DNA from: Corallococcus caeni
GTDB lineage: Bacteria > Myxococcota > Myxococcia > Myxococcales > Myxococcaceae
Assembly: GCF_036245865.1 (NCBI RefSeq)
Contig: NZ_BTTW01000010.1
Location: 124,001-188,000 of the forward strand
DNA: 64,000 nucleotides
Direction: 5' to 3'
Shown: one piece after another, positions 17,278 through 25,181 of the stretch
How the letters are laid out: every line of letters begins with the position of its first letter
How positions within the stretch are numbered: position 1 is the stretch's first letter
The notes under the pieces: generated by a model
Seen by the model: only the letters and a program-made list of their open reading frames with translations
Database searches by the model: none
What the model was told of the DNA's origin: nothing
Translations under genes and position numbers: made by a program

Positions 17278-20124
17278 ATGTCATCCGCTGTCTCCCGTTC
17301 GTCGCCCCGTTGGGCGGCGCGACTCGTCGTGTTCGCGGCGTTGCTGCTGTCCGCCTTCAGCGTGCCGGCCACCGCCGCCACCAACACGGAGGCCACGCAG
17401 AAGGCCATCCAGTTCCTCAGCGCGGACGTGGCCAACTGGACCACGTCGCAGAACTGCATCGCGTGCCACCGCCAGGGCGCGGCGGTGTTCGGCCTGTCGA
17501 GCGCCAAGGCCAATGGCTACAACATGGCGCAGGCCACCTCCAACGGCCGCACCATCCAGGGCAACCTGGACCTCTTGGGCGCGCGCATCAAGACGGACCA
17601 GCGGCCCGCGGGCAACTGGCTGCACGAGGGCAGCGCGTACCCCAACGAGAAGACGAGCTGGGCGTCCTTCGGCCTGGCGGGCTTCGACCAGTACGTGTCC
17701 ACGCAGTACAGCAGCGCGCTGGTGATGGCGGCCAACTGGGCCGTGGGCATCCAGCAGGCCAGCGGCCGGTGGCCGGAGGACCACATCAACTTCCCGGTGG
17801 ACCACGGCAGCGTGCCGCTGACCGCGCGCTTCATCGTCGCGCTGTCGCAGGCGAAGCAGCGCGTGGACCCGGCGAAGGCGGCGCAATACCAGACGGCCAT
17901 CGACAAGGCGGCGGCGTACCTGCGCGCGAACCTCAACAACAACGACACGTCCGGCACCGGTGACGGCATGCCGTACACGTTCCAGAAGTCGTGGGCCATC
18001 GTGGGCCTGAAGGCCGCTGGCGCGGGCACGGGCAACGTGAACACCGCCGCCATCACCACGCTGGCGAACCAGTTGGTGGCCATGCCCGCGGTGAGCGGCA
18101 AGGGCTGGGGCAACCTGCCGTCGGAAGCGTCCAACGACTTCGCGACGGGCATTGGCGTGTACGCGCTGTGCCTCGCGGGCCTGGAGCCGGCCAGCAACGC
18201 GCGCCTGTTCAACGCGATTGAATGGCTGAAGTCCCGCCAGGCGGCGGACGGCAGCTGGGGTTCGGGCACGGCGACGCCGGACATCCCGACGACGTTCGCG
18301 TCGCTGGGCCTGGCGTGCTTCGGCGACTTCAGCGTGGAGGTGTCCGTGGTGGGCGAGGACACGAAGATGTTCCCCATCTACGACCCGGCCGCGCAGGAGA
18401 CGACCTACACGTTCAAGGTGAAGAATCACGGCTACCAGGCGGACACGTACACGCTGAGCGCCGCGGGCGGCCTGCCCGGCTGGACGGCCACGCTGAGCCG
18501 CCCCACGGTGTTCCTGGCCTCCGGCCAGGAGTCCACGGTGACGCTGACGGTGCGCGCTCCGGCGAACCTGCTGCCCTCGCTCTTGTCGGAGGTCACGGTG
18601 ACGGCGGCCTCGGGTGGCGCGCCGGGCGTGTCCGCTTCGGCTCGCGCGAAGACGTATACGCCTCCGCCGCCTCCGGTGACGGGCGTGGCGACGACGACGG
18701 CCATCCTGACGCCGGCGGCGAACGCGCAGGTGACCATTGGCCAGGCGACGCTGCTGTCGGCGCGCGTGCGGGATGCGTCGAACAACGTGGTGGTGGGGCC
18801 GCTGAAGGGCGTGGTGACCTTCTTCGTGGCGGGCGTGGCGATTGGCGCGGATGACGACGCGAACGGCGACGGCGTGTTCAGCCTGCCGTGGAGCATCGCG
18901 ACGGACACGTGGACCGCCACGGGGGCGCAGGACTACCGCGCGGTGTATTCCGGCGTGACGTTGCAGCCGAACAGCCAGAACCTGCTGGGCAGCACGGCGG
19001 CGCAGACGCTGAACATCAACGCCTATCCGTACACGCCGCCGGAGGTCATCATGGGCAACCAGCCCGCGTTCCTCCGCGAGACGACGCTGAACGCGTGGGG
19101 CTTCGTGAAGCCGGCCACCAACGGCGCGGTCATCACCTACGCGGCGTTCATCGTGAACGGCGGCACGCCGGTGGTGGTGAACCCCGAGCTGAGCGGCGGT
19201 CTGGTCTACATCCCGGTGGAGCTGGTGGAAGGGCCGAACATCATCCAGCTCACGGGCCGCGACAACCTGGGCGGCGTCACCACGAAGCAGATCAACCTGA
19301 CGGTGGACCGCGTCCCGCCGGTCATCACCATCCAGTCCCCGGTGCAGGGCCAGGTGGTGGGCGGGCTGGTGGACGTGACGAGCCTCATCGACGACCGGAC
19401 GCCGACCCGCGTGGAGACGCAGTGGGTGAACACCACGCTGCTGGAGTTCGGCACCGGTTCGGTGACGCACCCGGTGAGCCTGCCGAACTTCGGCGAGCAG
19501 GGCATCCTGGTGCGCGCGACGGACTCCGCGAACAACGTGACGGAGGCCGTGGTGCACGTGTTCGTGGACTCCGGCACGCCCACGGTGACGACGGACCCGG
19601 CGGACGGGGCCACGTTCGGGCCGCGCGCCAACAACACGCTGCCGTATGTGATTCGCGTTTCGTCCGTGTCCGCCACGACGGTGAAGCTGGGCGCCCAGCA
19701 GTTCCAGCTGCCGCGCGGCGGCGGTGAAATCCAGACGTCGGTGACGCTGGCGTCGGGCGTGAACACGCTGACCATCGACGCGACGAACGAGGCGGGCCGC
19801 ACGACGCGCGTGACGCGCACGGTGCGCTACGACACGCAGGCGCCCGTGGCGACGCTGGTGACGCCCGCTCCGGGCAGCACGGTGAGCGGAGTGGTGACGC
19901 TGACGGCGCGGGTGACGGATGCGCTGAGCGGCATCAAGAACGTGGCGTTCACGCGGGACGGGTCGGGCATCCGCGCCGGCACGCTCCAGTCGAACGGCAC
20001 GTGGATCGCGGAGCTGGACACCCGCGAGCTGCTGGATGGCACGCACACGGTGGACGTGTGGATGACGGACGCGGTGGACAACTTCGTCATCCAGAGCTTC
20101 AGCTTCACGGTGAAGAACAACTAG
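17278..20124 (+). CDS. Large secreted protein: CXXCH motif, alpha/alpha-toroid domain and Ig-like repeats, 948 aa
   Basis: A signal peptide (LVVFAALLLSAFSVPATA, cut near residue 33) is followed by NCIACHRQG, a c-type heme-binding signature CXXCH at C60-H64. Residues ~40-345 form repeated helical units with QAADGSWGSGT and similar Gly-rich turns, typical of terpenoid-cyclase/prenyltransferase alpha-alpha toroids. The remaining ~600 residues are Ig-like/bacterial cadherin-like repeats, with phrases such as PPVITIQSPVQGQVVGG and VATLVTPAPGSTVSG. No catalytic residues could be assigned. It is likely surface-exposed or secreted. It lies 258 bp after epsA with its own strong terminator. Confidence 0.78.
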   Translation: MSSAVSRSSPRWAARLVVFAALLLSAFSVPATAATNTEATQKAIQFLSADVANWTTSQNCIACHRQGAAVFGLSSAKANGYNMAQATSNGRTIQGNLDLLGARIKTDQRPAGNWLHEGSAYPNEKTSWASFGLAGFDQYVSTQYSSALVMAANWAVGIQQASGRWPEDHINFPVDHGSVPLTARFIVALSQAKQRVDPAKAAQYQTAIDKAAAYLRANLNNNDTSGTGDGMPYTFQKSWAIVGLKAAGAGTGNVNTAAITTLANQLVAMPAVSGKGWGNLPSEASNDFATGIGVYALCLAGLEPASNARLFNAIEWLKSRQAADGSWGSGTATPDIPTTFASLGLACFGDFSVEVSVVGEDTKMFPIYDPAAQETTYTFKVKNHGYQADTYTLSAAGGLPGWTATLSRPTVFLASGQESTVTLTVRAPANLLPSLLSEVTVTAASGGAPGVSASARAKTYTPPPPPVTGVATTTAILTPAANAQVTIGQATLLSARVRDASNNVVVGPLKGVVTFFVAGVAIGADDDANGDGVFSLPWSIATDTWTATGAQDYRAVYSGVTLQPNSQNLLGSTAAQTLNINAYPYTPPEVIMGNQPAFLRETTLNAWGFVKPATNGAVITYAAFIVNGGTPVVVNPELSGGLVYIPVELVEGPNIIQLTGRDNLGGVTTKQINLTVDRVPPVITIQSPVQGQVVGGLVDVTSLIDDRTPTRVETQWVNTTLLEFGTGSVTHPVSLPNFGEQGILVRATDSANNVTEAVVHVFVDSGTPTVTTDPADGATFGPRANNTLPYVIRVSSVSATTVKLGAQQFQLPRGGGEIQTSVTLASGVNTLTIDATNEAGRTTRVTRTVRYDTQAPVATLVTPAPGSTVSGVVTLTARVTDALSGIKNVAFTRDGSGIRAGTLQSNGTWIAELDTRELLDGTHTVDVWMTDAVDNFVIQSFSFTVKNN

Positions 20125-20152
20125 TCGTCTGTCATTGACGGCGATGCCCCAG

Positions 20153-20194
20153 CGGGGCGGGAGGTCCTCACGGGCCTTCCGCCCCGTTGTCTTT
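20153..20194 (+). terminator. Rho-independent terminator
   Basis: A 12-bp stem with one G-U pair (outer arm CGGGGCGG at 20153-20160 paired with 20179-20186; inner arm 20161-20164 with 20175-20178) and a 10-base loop, followed by TTGTCTTT. It lies 28 bp after the stop codon of the large secreted protein and ends before the next gene's start at 20204. Confidence 0.75.
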
Positions 20195-20203
20195 GGGGGT
20201 GTC

Positions 20204-21556
20204 ATGGGCCGCATGGACGCACACAGGGCCGGCGTTTGGATGTTGTTGTTCGTGCTGCTCACGGGCTGCGCCGGTGGGCCCACGGTGCGGCTGCGCACGG
20301 AGCGGGGGACGCGGACGTATGCGCCGGTGAGCTGGGACCGGCGGGTGCCGGTCAGTGCTCGGGAGTTCGAGGAGGCGCTGGTGCGGCTGGTGTTGGATGT
20401 ACCGCTGACAGTGCGGTCCCCAAGGGTGGTGCGCGCGGTGGCCAGGAAGGGCGCGGAGCTGGACCGGGGACTCGGGTTCATGCTGCGGGAGCGCTACGGG
20501 CGGTGGTGCCGGGTGCATGAGGCTCCAGGGGACTGTCTGTCGTTGCTGGAGGACGGCGCGGGCTTCAACGAACTGGACCGGTTGACGCTCGCGGTGGGCA
20601 TGTCGTTGGACCCGCTGCGCGCGAGCATTGGGGACGCGCTGGAGGACACGCTGAACCCGGCGTTCTTCGTGTCCGTGGTGTCGGGAGCGATTGCGTCCTG
20701 GGTGGTGCTGGCCGCTGCTCCGGAGCCCGTGTTCACCAAGGCCGCGGCGGTGATTGCCGCCGTGTTCCTGGCGTACGTGGGGGTGAAGTCGTTCCTCACG
20801 GTGGTCCGGGCATGCGGTGCGCTGAAGGCGGCGACGGACCGGGCACAGACGTTCCAGGAGCTGGAGGAAGCGGCGGACGCGTTCGCGCAGACACTGGGGC
20901 CGGAGGTGGCGCGCATCTTCGTGCTCGCGGTGACGGTGCTGGTGAGTCACGGCGTGACGGTGGGGTTGTCATCCGCGCTCACGTTGATGCCGGGTTTCCC
21001 GGATGCGGTGCGGCTGGGCACGGCGCAGGCAGGCTTCAGTGTGGCGCGCGTGCTGGACGTGAGCGCGGTGGCGGTGGTGGACGGAGTGGTGGAGGTGACG
21101 CTCGCGTCCACGGCGGTGACGATGGCGGCGGTGGGCCCGCCTCCTCCGAGCAGCTCAGGAGGAGGCCCGGGCAAGTGGGTGCAGGTGAATGAGACGATGT
21201 CCGACCGCGCCCGCGAGTATCAGGCCCAGGTGACCGGAGCGCCGAAGGGCTCCGCGTACCGGATCAAGCAGGGGGACGAAGAGGTCGACTTCGATGGCTT
21301 CGACCCGAAGGAGGACCTCCTGCTGGAGGCCAAGGGTGAAGGCTACGCGAAGTTCATCCAGGACAACATGACCCTGAAGGAGTTCTACCGGGGCTTCAAC
21401 AAGGTGCTTGCCCAAGCGCAACGCCAGCTCGATGCGGCAGGAGGACGGCGCATCCGCTGGATTGTCGCGGAGGAGCGGTTCGCCATGTTCCTCCGCAGAG
21501 CCTTCGAGGCGAACAACTACCCCATCGAAGTGGTATCCGTTCCACCAATCCGCTGA
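20204..21556 (+). CDS. Lipoprotein polymorphic toxin with C-terminal Tox-REase-5 nuclease domain, 450 aa
   Basis: The ATG at 20204 (GGGGG about 5 bases upstream) starts a lipoprotein signal, VWMLLFVLLTGC, with C22 lipidated. Residues ~150-320 contain long hydrophobic segments (AIASWVVLAAAPEPVFTKAA and others) that may span or insert into a membrane. After a proline/serine/glycine linker the C-terminal ~110 residues hold the restriction-endonuclease-like core: DFDGFDPKED followed by LLLEAKGEG, matching PD-(D/E)xK catalysis (D...ExK), then QLDAAGGRRIRWIVAEERFA. This is the Tox-REase-5 family: a DNA-cleaving effector. The adjacent downstream gene is its immunity partner. Delivery route unknown. 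Confidence 0.82.
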   Translation: MGRMDAHRAGVWMLLFVLLTGCAGGPTVRLRTERGTRTYAPVSWDRRVPVSAREFEEALVRLVLDVPLTVRSPRVVRAVARKGAELDRGLGFMLRERYGRWCRVHEAPGDCLSLLEDGAGFNELDRLTLAVGMSLDPLRASIGDALEDTLNPAFFVSVVSGAIASWVVLAAAPEPVFTKAAAVIAAVFLAYVGVKSFLTVVRACGALKAATDRAQTFQELEEAADAFAQTLGPEVARIFVLAVTVLVSHGVTVGLSSALTLMPGFPDAVRLGTAQAGFSVARVLDVSAVAVVDGVVEVTLASTAVTMAAVGPPPPSSSGGGPGKWVQVNETMSDRAREYQAQVTGAPKGSAYRIKQGDEEVDFDGFDPKEDLLLEAKGEGYAKFIQDNMTLKEFYRGFNKVLAQAQRQLDAAGGRRIRWIVAEERFAMFLRRAFEANNYPIEVVSVPPIR

Positions 21557-21570
21557 GGCATGCTGAAGCC

Positions 21571-22293
21571 ATGATGGAGACGTATTACGCAGGCTGTTAC
21601 TGGCTGGCTCGTCTGGAGCCAATCGAGTCCTGCGCTCAGCGCCTTGAATTCTTTCTCGAGAAGTTGGCCCCGCTCGAGCCAACCTGGAACCGCTGGCATC
21701 AATCCGCGGCAACCTTTGAAAAGGCACGCAAGCGACAGGTTCAGCCAGATGCCAAGACACTCGCGAAGCTCCTGGGCCAGAAGAGCAACCGGCTTCGCGA
21801 CAGCTCCAGCTTCTGGCTCTGGGCGGGCGAGACCCCAGATGAGACCTCGGCGTTCAATGGCAGGTGCGGTGGCTCCTCGATGCACGTGAGCTCCGCCTGC
21901 ATCCTCAATTCGCTGGGCCAGAGTGAAGTCGCGCAGCGTGTCGTGACCGCCCCCGTCCTGACCGGCCTGGTGCGCGCCATGGCGTTCGCGTGGGAACCCG
22001 AGTTCGCCATCGCCACCTCTCATGCGCATCAGGAACGCCTCTCGGCGGGCCAGTTCTCAGCGGCTGGCACCTTCGTCGGCTGGGTCACCTACCTCGCCGA
22101 CTTCCGCGGGCCCGTGCCCCCGCTGCCCTCCCCCGTCCAGGTGGAGCACATCCCGGACCGGGGCACGCTCATCACCCTCACGCAGGAGAAGTTCTCCGCC
22201 TCCAACCCCGCCCACGTCGCCCTCGCCGCGGACGTGCAGGCGCGCCTCCAGGCCGCGGGGCTGCTCACGCCCCTGCGCCCCTGGGGCACTTGA
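21571..22293 (+). CDS. Imm52-family immunity protein, 240 aa
   Basis: It starts 14 bp after the toxin gene on the same strand and should neutralise the Tox-REase-5 domain in kin cells. The sequence MMETYYAGCYWLARLEPIESCAQRL followed by a central region with SFWLWAG and a C-terminal part with AGTFVGWVTYLA fits the Imm52 family, the usual partner of Tox-REase-5 in myxobacteria. There is no signal peptide, so it acts in the cytoplasm. Two ATG codons in a row (21571, 21574) could start it. Its base composition is somewhat less GC-rich at the beginning than its neighbours. Confidence 0.78.
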   Translation: MMETYYAGCYWLARLEPIESCAQRLEFFLEKLAPLEPTWNRWHQSAATFEKARKRQVQPDAKTLAKLLGQKSNRLRDSSSFWLWAGETPDETSAFNGRCGGSSMHVSSACILNSLGQSEVAQRVVTAPVLTGLVRAMAFAWEPEFAIATSHAHQERLSAGQFSAAGTFVGWVTYLADFRGPVPPLPSPVQVEHIPDRGTLITLTQEKFSASNPAHVALAADVQARLQAAGLLTPLRPWGT

Positions 22294-22303
22294 AGCCTCG
22301 CCT

Positions 22304-22786
22304 TCAGCGCCCGGGCTTCGACAGGCGCCGCAGCAACACCTCGTGCGCCGGGTGGCGGGCCACCATCGCCTCCGCGCCCGGCAGCTCGAAGTCCGCGAAG
22401 TCGAACCCCGGCGACACCGTGCAGCCCACCAGCGTGTACGCGCCCAGCGGCTCCGCCGCCTGCAGCACCCCCGCCGGCACCAGCACCTGCGGCTGATGGC
22501 CCTGCGTCACGTCCCGGCCCAGCACCGTGGACTCCAGCCGGCCGTCCTCGTGCACCAGGTGCAACGCCAGCGGCTCGCCGTCGTGGAACAGCCACAGCTC
22601 GTCCGCGCCCACCACCCGGTGCCACGCGGAGAACTCCCCCCGCTGCAGCAGATAGTAGATGGCCGTCCCCGCGGACCTGCGCCCCCGGAGCGTCTGCACC
22701 TGGAACGCCGCCCGGTAGGTCTCCCGGTAGTAGCCGCCCTCCGGGTGGGGCTTGAGGTCCAGCCTGCGCACCAGCTCTTCGACCAT
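22304..22786 (-). CDS. Cupin-fold DUF985 protein, 160 aa
   Basis: The protein is recognisable from LDLKPHPEGGYYRETYRA at the N-terminus and the beta-barrel lines AIYYLLQRGEFSAWHRV, DELWLFHDGEPLALHLV and GCTVSPGFDFADFEL. These define the DUF985 cupin family (YML079W-like), whose members bind small ligands; the reaction is not known. The start ATG at 22786 is 28 bp from the end of the XRE gene, which is on the same strand, so the two may share a transcript. It converges with the immunity gene on its left, 10 bp away. Confidence 0.85.
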   Translation of the reverse strand: MVEELVRRLDLKPHPEGGYYRETYRAAFQVQTLRGRRSAGTAIYYLLQRGEFSAWHRVVGADELWLFHDGEPLALHLVHEDGRLESTVLGRDVTQGHQPQVLVPAGVLQAAEPLGAYTLVGCTVSPGFDFADFELPGAEAMVARHPAHEVLLRRLSKPGR

Positions 22787-22814
22787 GGTGAGCCCAGTCT
22801 AACGCCGCGCCCCC

Positions 22815-23195
22815 TCAGGGCTTCTTCTTCTGCTGCTGCATCGCGGACGCCACCAGGTTCATCAGCTTCAGCTGCACCGGCGTCAGCCGCCGCAGGTTGC
22901 GCATCAGCCGCCGCATCTCCGGCACCTCCTCGTCACCGCGCGGCCGGGGCTTCTCCTTCGGCGGCGGCGCCGCGAACTCGTCCCCCAACCCCAGGAGGTC
23001 ATGCGGCGGGATGTTCAGGACGACGCACAGGCGGCGCAGGTTCTGCACGCTCGGCAGCATGTGGCCGCGCTCCAGCCGGCCGTACACCTCCGACGCCATG
23101 CCGATGCGGTCCGCCACGTCCGCCTGCGTCAGGCCCAGCTTCACCCGCACCGTCCGCGCCGCCGCCCCGAGGATTCCCGCCAGTTCAGTGTCCAT
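22815..23195 (-). CDS. XRE-family helix-turn-helix regulator, 126 aa
   Basis: Residues 10-65 form a canonical HTH_3 domain: VRVKLGLTQADVADRIGMASEVYGRLERGHMLPSVQNL, followed by VVLNIPPHDLLGL. A charged, proline-rich linker (KEKPRPRGDEEVPEM) joins it to a helical tail, LRRLTPVQLKLMNLVASAMQQQKKK. It is a DNA-binding regulator of unknown target; no ligand or membrane domain is present. It lies immediately upstream of the cupin gene on the same strand. Confidence 0.88.
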   Translation of the reverse strand: MDTELAGILGAAARTVRVKLGLTQADVADRIGMASEVYGRLERGHMLPSVQNLRRLCVVLNIPPHDLLGLGDEFAAPPPKEKPRPRGDEEVPEMRRLMRNLRRLTPVQLKLMNLVASAMQQQKKKP

Positions 23196-23345
23196 GCCCT
23201 TGCCAGTCCCCGGTGCGAAGCGCCTCCATGGCCTCGGCCGCAGGGCATAACCCTGAAGGTCGGGTCATGTCACCTTACCTCTGGCGTTTTTTCCCACCTC
23301 CCACCAGGGCCGGCCCCCCCTCTGGCCGCACGGGCGCGGGCCCTC

Positions 23346-23855
23346 TCAGGGCGTGGGCTCCGGCACGGGCGAGCGCCGGCGCTCGGCCGCCGTGAACAGC
23401 AGCGCCATGGGCAGCCCCAGGAACACCGCGTGCCACACAATCTGGAGGAACTGCGGGACGCTCAGCAGCCAGGGGAAGTAGCCGCGCCCCAGCAGCTGGA
23501 AGTCCACCAGCCACACGAAGATGCCGAAGAGCATCCCCACCGCCGCCTGGAACTCCCAGCGCCCCCGCCCGTCCACCGGCAGCATCGCGTCCAGCAGCGA
23601 GTACACCACGCCCCAGCCCGCCGTGAGGACCAGGTGCACCCCCAGCCCCACCGCCACCGCCAGCGCCGTGGACACCTGCGGCGTGAAGGCCGGCGGCCCC
23701 AGCACCACCGCCGCGCTCATCCGCACCGGCACGAGCGGCCCCTCGCCCGCGGCCACCGCCAGCGCCGTCTCCGCCAGCGCCAGCAACACGCCCGCAGCCA
23801 GGCCAAACAACAGCCCGTTCGTCACCGACCAGGGGGTGGGAGTCCTCGGCGCCAT
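23346..23855 (-). CDS. Small multi-pass membrane protein, 169 aa
   Basis: I chose ATG at 23855; the longer frame to 24362 runs through antisense of the next gene. The protein has four to five hydrophobic segments, beginning NGLLFGLAAGVLLALAETALAVAAG and later LGVHLVLTAGWGVVYSLLDAML, GMLFGIFVWLVDFQLLG and VFLGLPMALLFTAAERRR. The last positive cluster suggests a cytoplasmic C-terminus. No family is recognised. It stands alone, with a 150-bp gap to the XRE gene to its left, and is divergent from the RelE-like gene. Confidence 0.7.
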   Translation of the reverse strand: MAPRTPTPWSVTNGLLFGLAAGVLLALAETALAVAAGEGPLVPVRMSAAVVLGPPAFTPQVSTALAVAVGLGVHLVLTAGWGVVYSLLDAMLPVDGRGRWEFQAAVGMLFGIFVWLVDFQLLGRGYFPWLLSVPQFLQIVWHAVFLGLPMALLFTAAERRRSPVPEPTP

Positions 23856-24167
23856 GGGTGTGCCTCCTCGGGGGTGCGCGGGCGCCGGAAGCGGGCCCGT
23901 CCGTTCAACGCTGCGCACCCCCGCGGAAGGGGGCAGCCGCCCCGCGCCGGTGGCCCGCCCCAGCCCCACCCGGACGGGCGGACGGGGGCCCCACCTCCCC
24001 CTCCCAGGCCTGCCACACGGACAGTCATTTCTTCCCCTACGATTCGGACGGGCCCGTAACTTCTTCAGACGTCGGCGCCGACCCACCGCGAAAGTGCCCG
24101 GAATTCCCGGGAGCAGAGGGTGGGCACGCCGTTCGCAAGACAGGAGACACGTCGAGGAACCGAACCC
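23856..24167. other. Intergenic region between divergent membrane-protein and RelE-like genes
   Basis: 312 bp. The only structure I see is a near-palindrome around 24095-24112 (CCCGGAATTCCCGGG) and a GAGGAA ribosome site at 24154-24159 belonging to the right-hand gene. About 24010-24080 is locally lower in GC and may hold promoters, but no box is clear. Confidence 0.35.
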
Positions 24168-24437
24168 GTGTCCCAGTCTTCCGCAAGAAACCGCCTGGTC
24201 CTGCCCTACCGCGTCCACTACGCGCCGCCCGCGTGGCGGGAGGTGGGTCGCATGTCCTCGGAGGCGTTCGAGGCCCTGCAGCAGACCCTGGCGCGGCTGG
24301 CGGAGCGGTCGAAGAACCACGACTCGGTGGCGGGACCCGCGCGGCACCGCGTGGAGGGCCACGACCTGGAGCTGCTCTACGAGCGGGACCCCCGCGCCAG
24401 CACGCTCACGCTGCTCGCGGTGACGCGGGTGGGCTGA
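24168..24437 (+). CDS. RelE/ParE-like small protein, 89 aa, no visible antitoxin
   Basis: GTG at 24168 has GAGGAA 8 bases upstream and is preferred over an ATG at 24120. The sequence RVHYAPPAWREVGRMSSEAFEALQQTLARLAE, then EGHDLELLYERDP and TLTLLAVTRV, has the strand-helix-helix-strand-strand rhythm of RelE/ParE toxins. Some conserved arginines are not obvious. No antitoxin-sized gene is next to it on either side, so it is either an orphan or not a toxin. A hairpin terminator follows at 24439. Confidence 0.65.
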   Translation: MSQSSARNRLVLPYRVHYAPPAWREVGRMSSEAFEALQQTLARLAERSKNHDSVAGPARHRVEGHDLELLYERDPRASTLTLLAVTRVG

Positions 24438-24438
24438 G

Positions 24439-24463
24439 CCCCGGGCCCGGCGCGGGCCCGGGG
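24439..24463. terminator. Bidirectional hairpin terminator between convergent genes
   Basis: A perfect 10-bp stem: CCCCGGGCCC at 24439-24448 and its complement at 24454-24463, with a 5-base loop (GGCGC). It sits exactly between the stop codons of the RelE-like gene (24437) and the response regulator (24468) and can serve both strands. There is no T-tract, as is common in very GC-rich genomes. Confidence 0.6.
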
Positions 24464-24467
24464 TCCG

Positions 24468-24845
24468 TCAGGCGGTGCGGCCGGACAGCCGCCCCACGGT
24501 GGCCACCAGCTCGTCCGGGACGATGGGCTTCTTCAACAGGCCGCCCGTGTCCGGCAGCGGCTCCACGCCCACGCCCGACAAGAGCAGCACCGGCACGGCC
24601 TTGAGCCGGGGCCAGTCCGCGCGCAGGTGGCGCAGGAACTCCGGGCCATCCATCACCGGCATCCGCAGGTCCAGGAGGATGAGGCTGGGCGCGGGCAGGT
24701 GCTGGAGCTCGTCCAGGGCCTCGCGGCCATTGGCGGCGACGGCGACCTCGTAGCCTTCGGCTTCCAGGATTTCGGCGATGGCGGCGCGAGCATCCTCGTC
24801 GTCCTCCACCACGAGCACGGGCTTGTGCGGCACGGGCTTGGCCAT
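24468..24845 (-). CDS. Stand-alone CheY-like response regulator, 125 aa
   Basis: A single receiver domain: acidic pocket in LVVEDDEDAR (D15, D16), phosphoacceptor D59 in LILLDLRMPVMDGPEF, and the conserved lysine in LLKKPIVPDEL. There is no output domain, so it signals by protein contact, as many myxobacterial single-domain receivers do. ATG at 24845 was chosen; earlier codons in the frame are shadow. No kinase gene is adjacent, so the partner is unknown. Confidence 0.87.
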   Translation of the reverse strand: MAKPVPHKPVLVVEDDEDARAAIAEILEAEGYEVAVAANGREALDELQHLPAPSLILLDLRMPVMDGPEFLRHLRADWPRLKAVPVLLLSGVGVEPLPDTGGLLKKPIVPDELVATVGRLSGRTA

Positions 24846-25181
24846 GTCCCGCAGCATAGAGACCCCCTCCCCCATACGGACACGCCTTCCCGGAAAACCC
24901 CGACCACTGGTGGACAGATGACTGCCTCCGAGGATGACCCCCCCGGGCCCTGGGCGGCCACTCCGGGAGGTCCGGGGGCCCTTGCTCCGGCGGCATCGTT
25001 TGGGCAAAAACGAACCCTCCGGTCCATCATTCGCCGCCGGCTTTCGCCCCGGGGGTTAGGACTGCGGGGCATCACGCAGGGGAAGCAGGCTCGCAAACGT
25101 GTGCTCCCTCACGGGTTCCTCCCACCAGGGGAGCCCGGGGGGTTAGCGGGCCCCGGCGCCCCTTCCTACCTTGGGCCGACC
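24846..25181. other. Intergenic region between divergent response-regulator and egtB genes
   Basis: 336 bp with no gene. It should contain the promoters of both genes. A locally AT-rich patch at about 24995-25035 (around TTTGGGCAAAAACGAACC) is the best candidate. Nothing resembling an operator or riboswitch is visible. Confidence 0.35.

Noticed and set aside
17281-20481. 1066-residue minus-strand frame
   Set aside because: It is the antisense of the large secreted protein. It is extremely rich in Arg, His and Val and has no domain.
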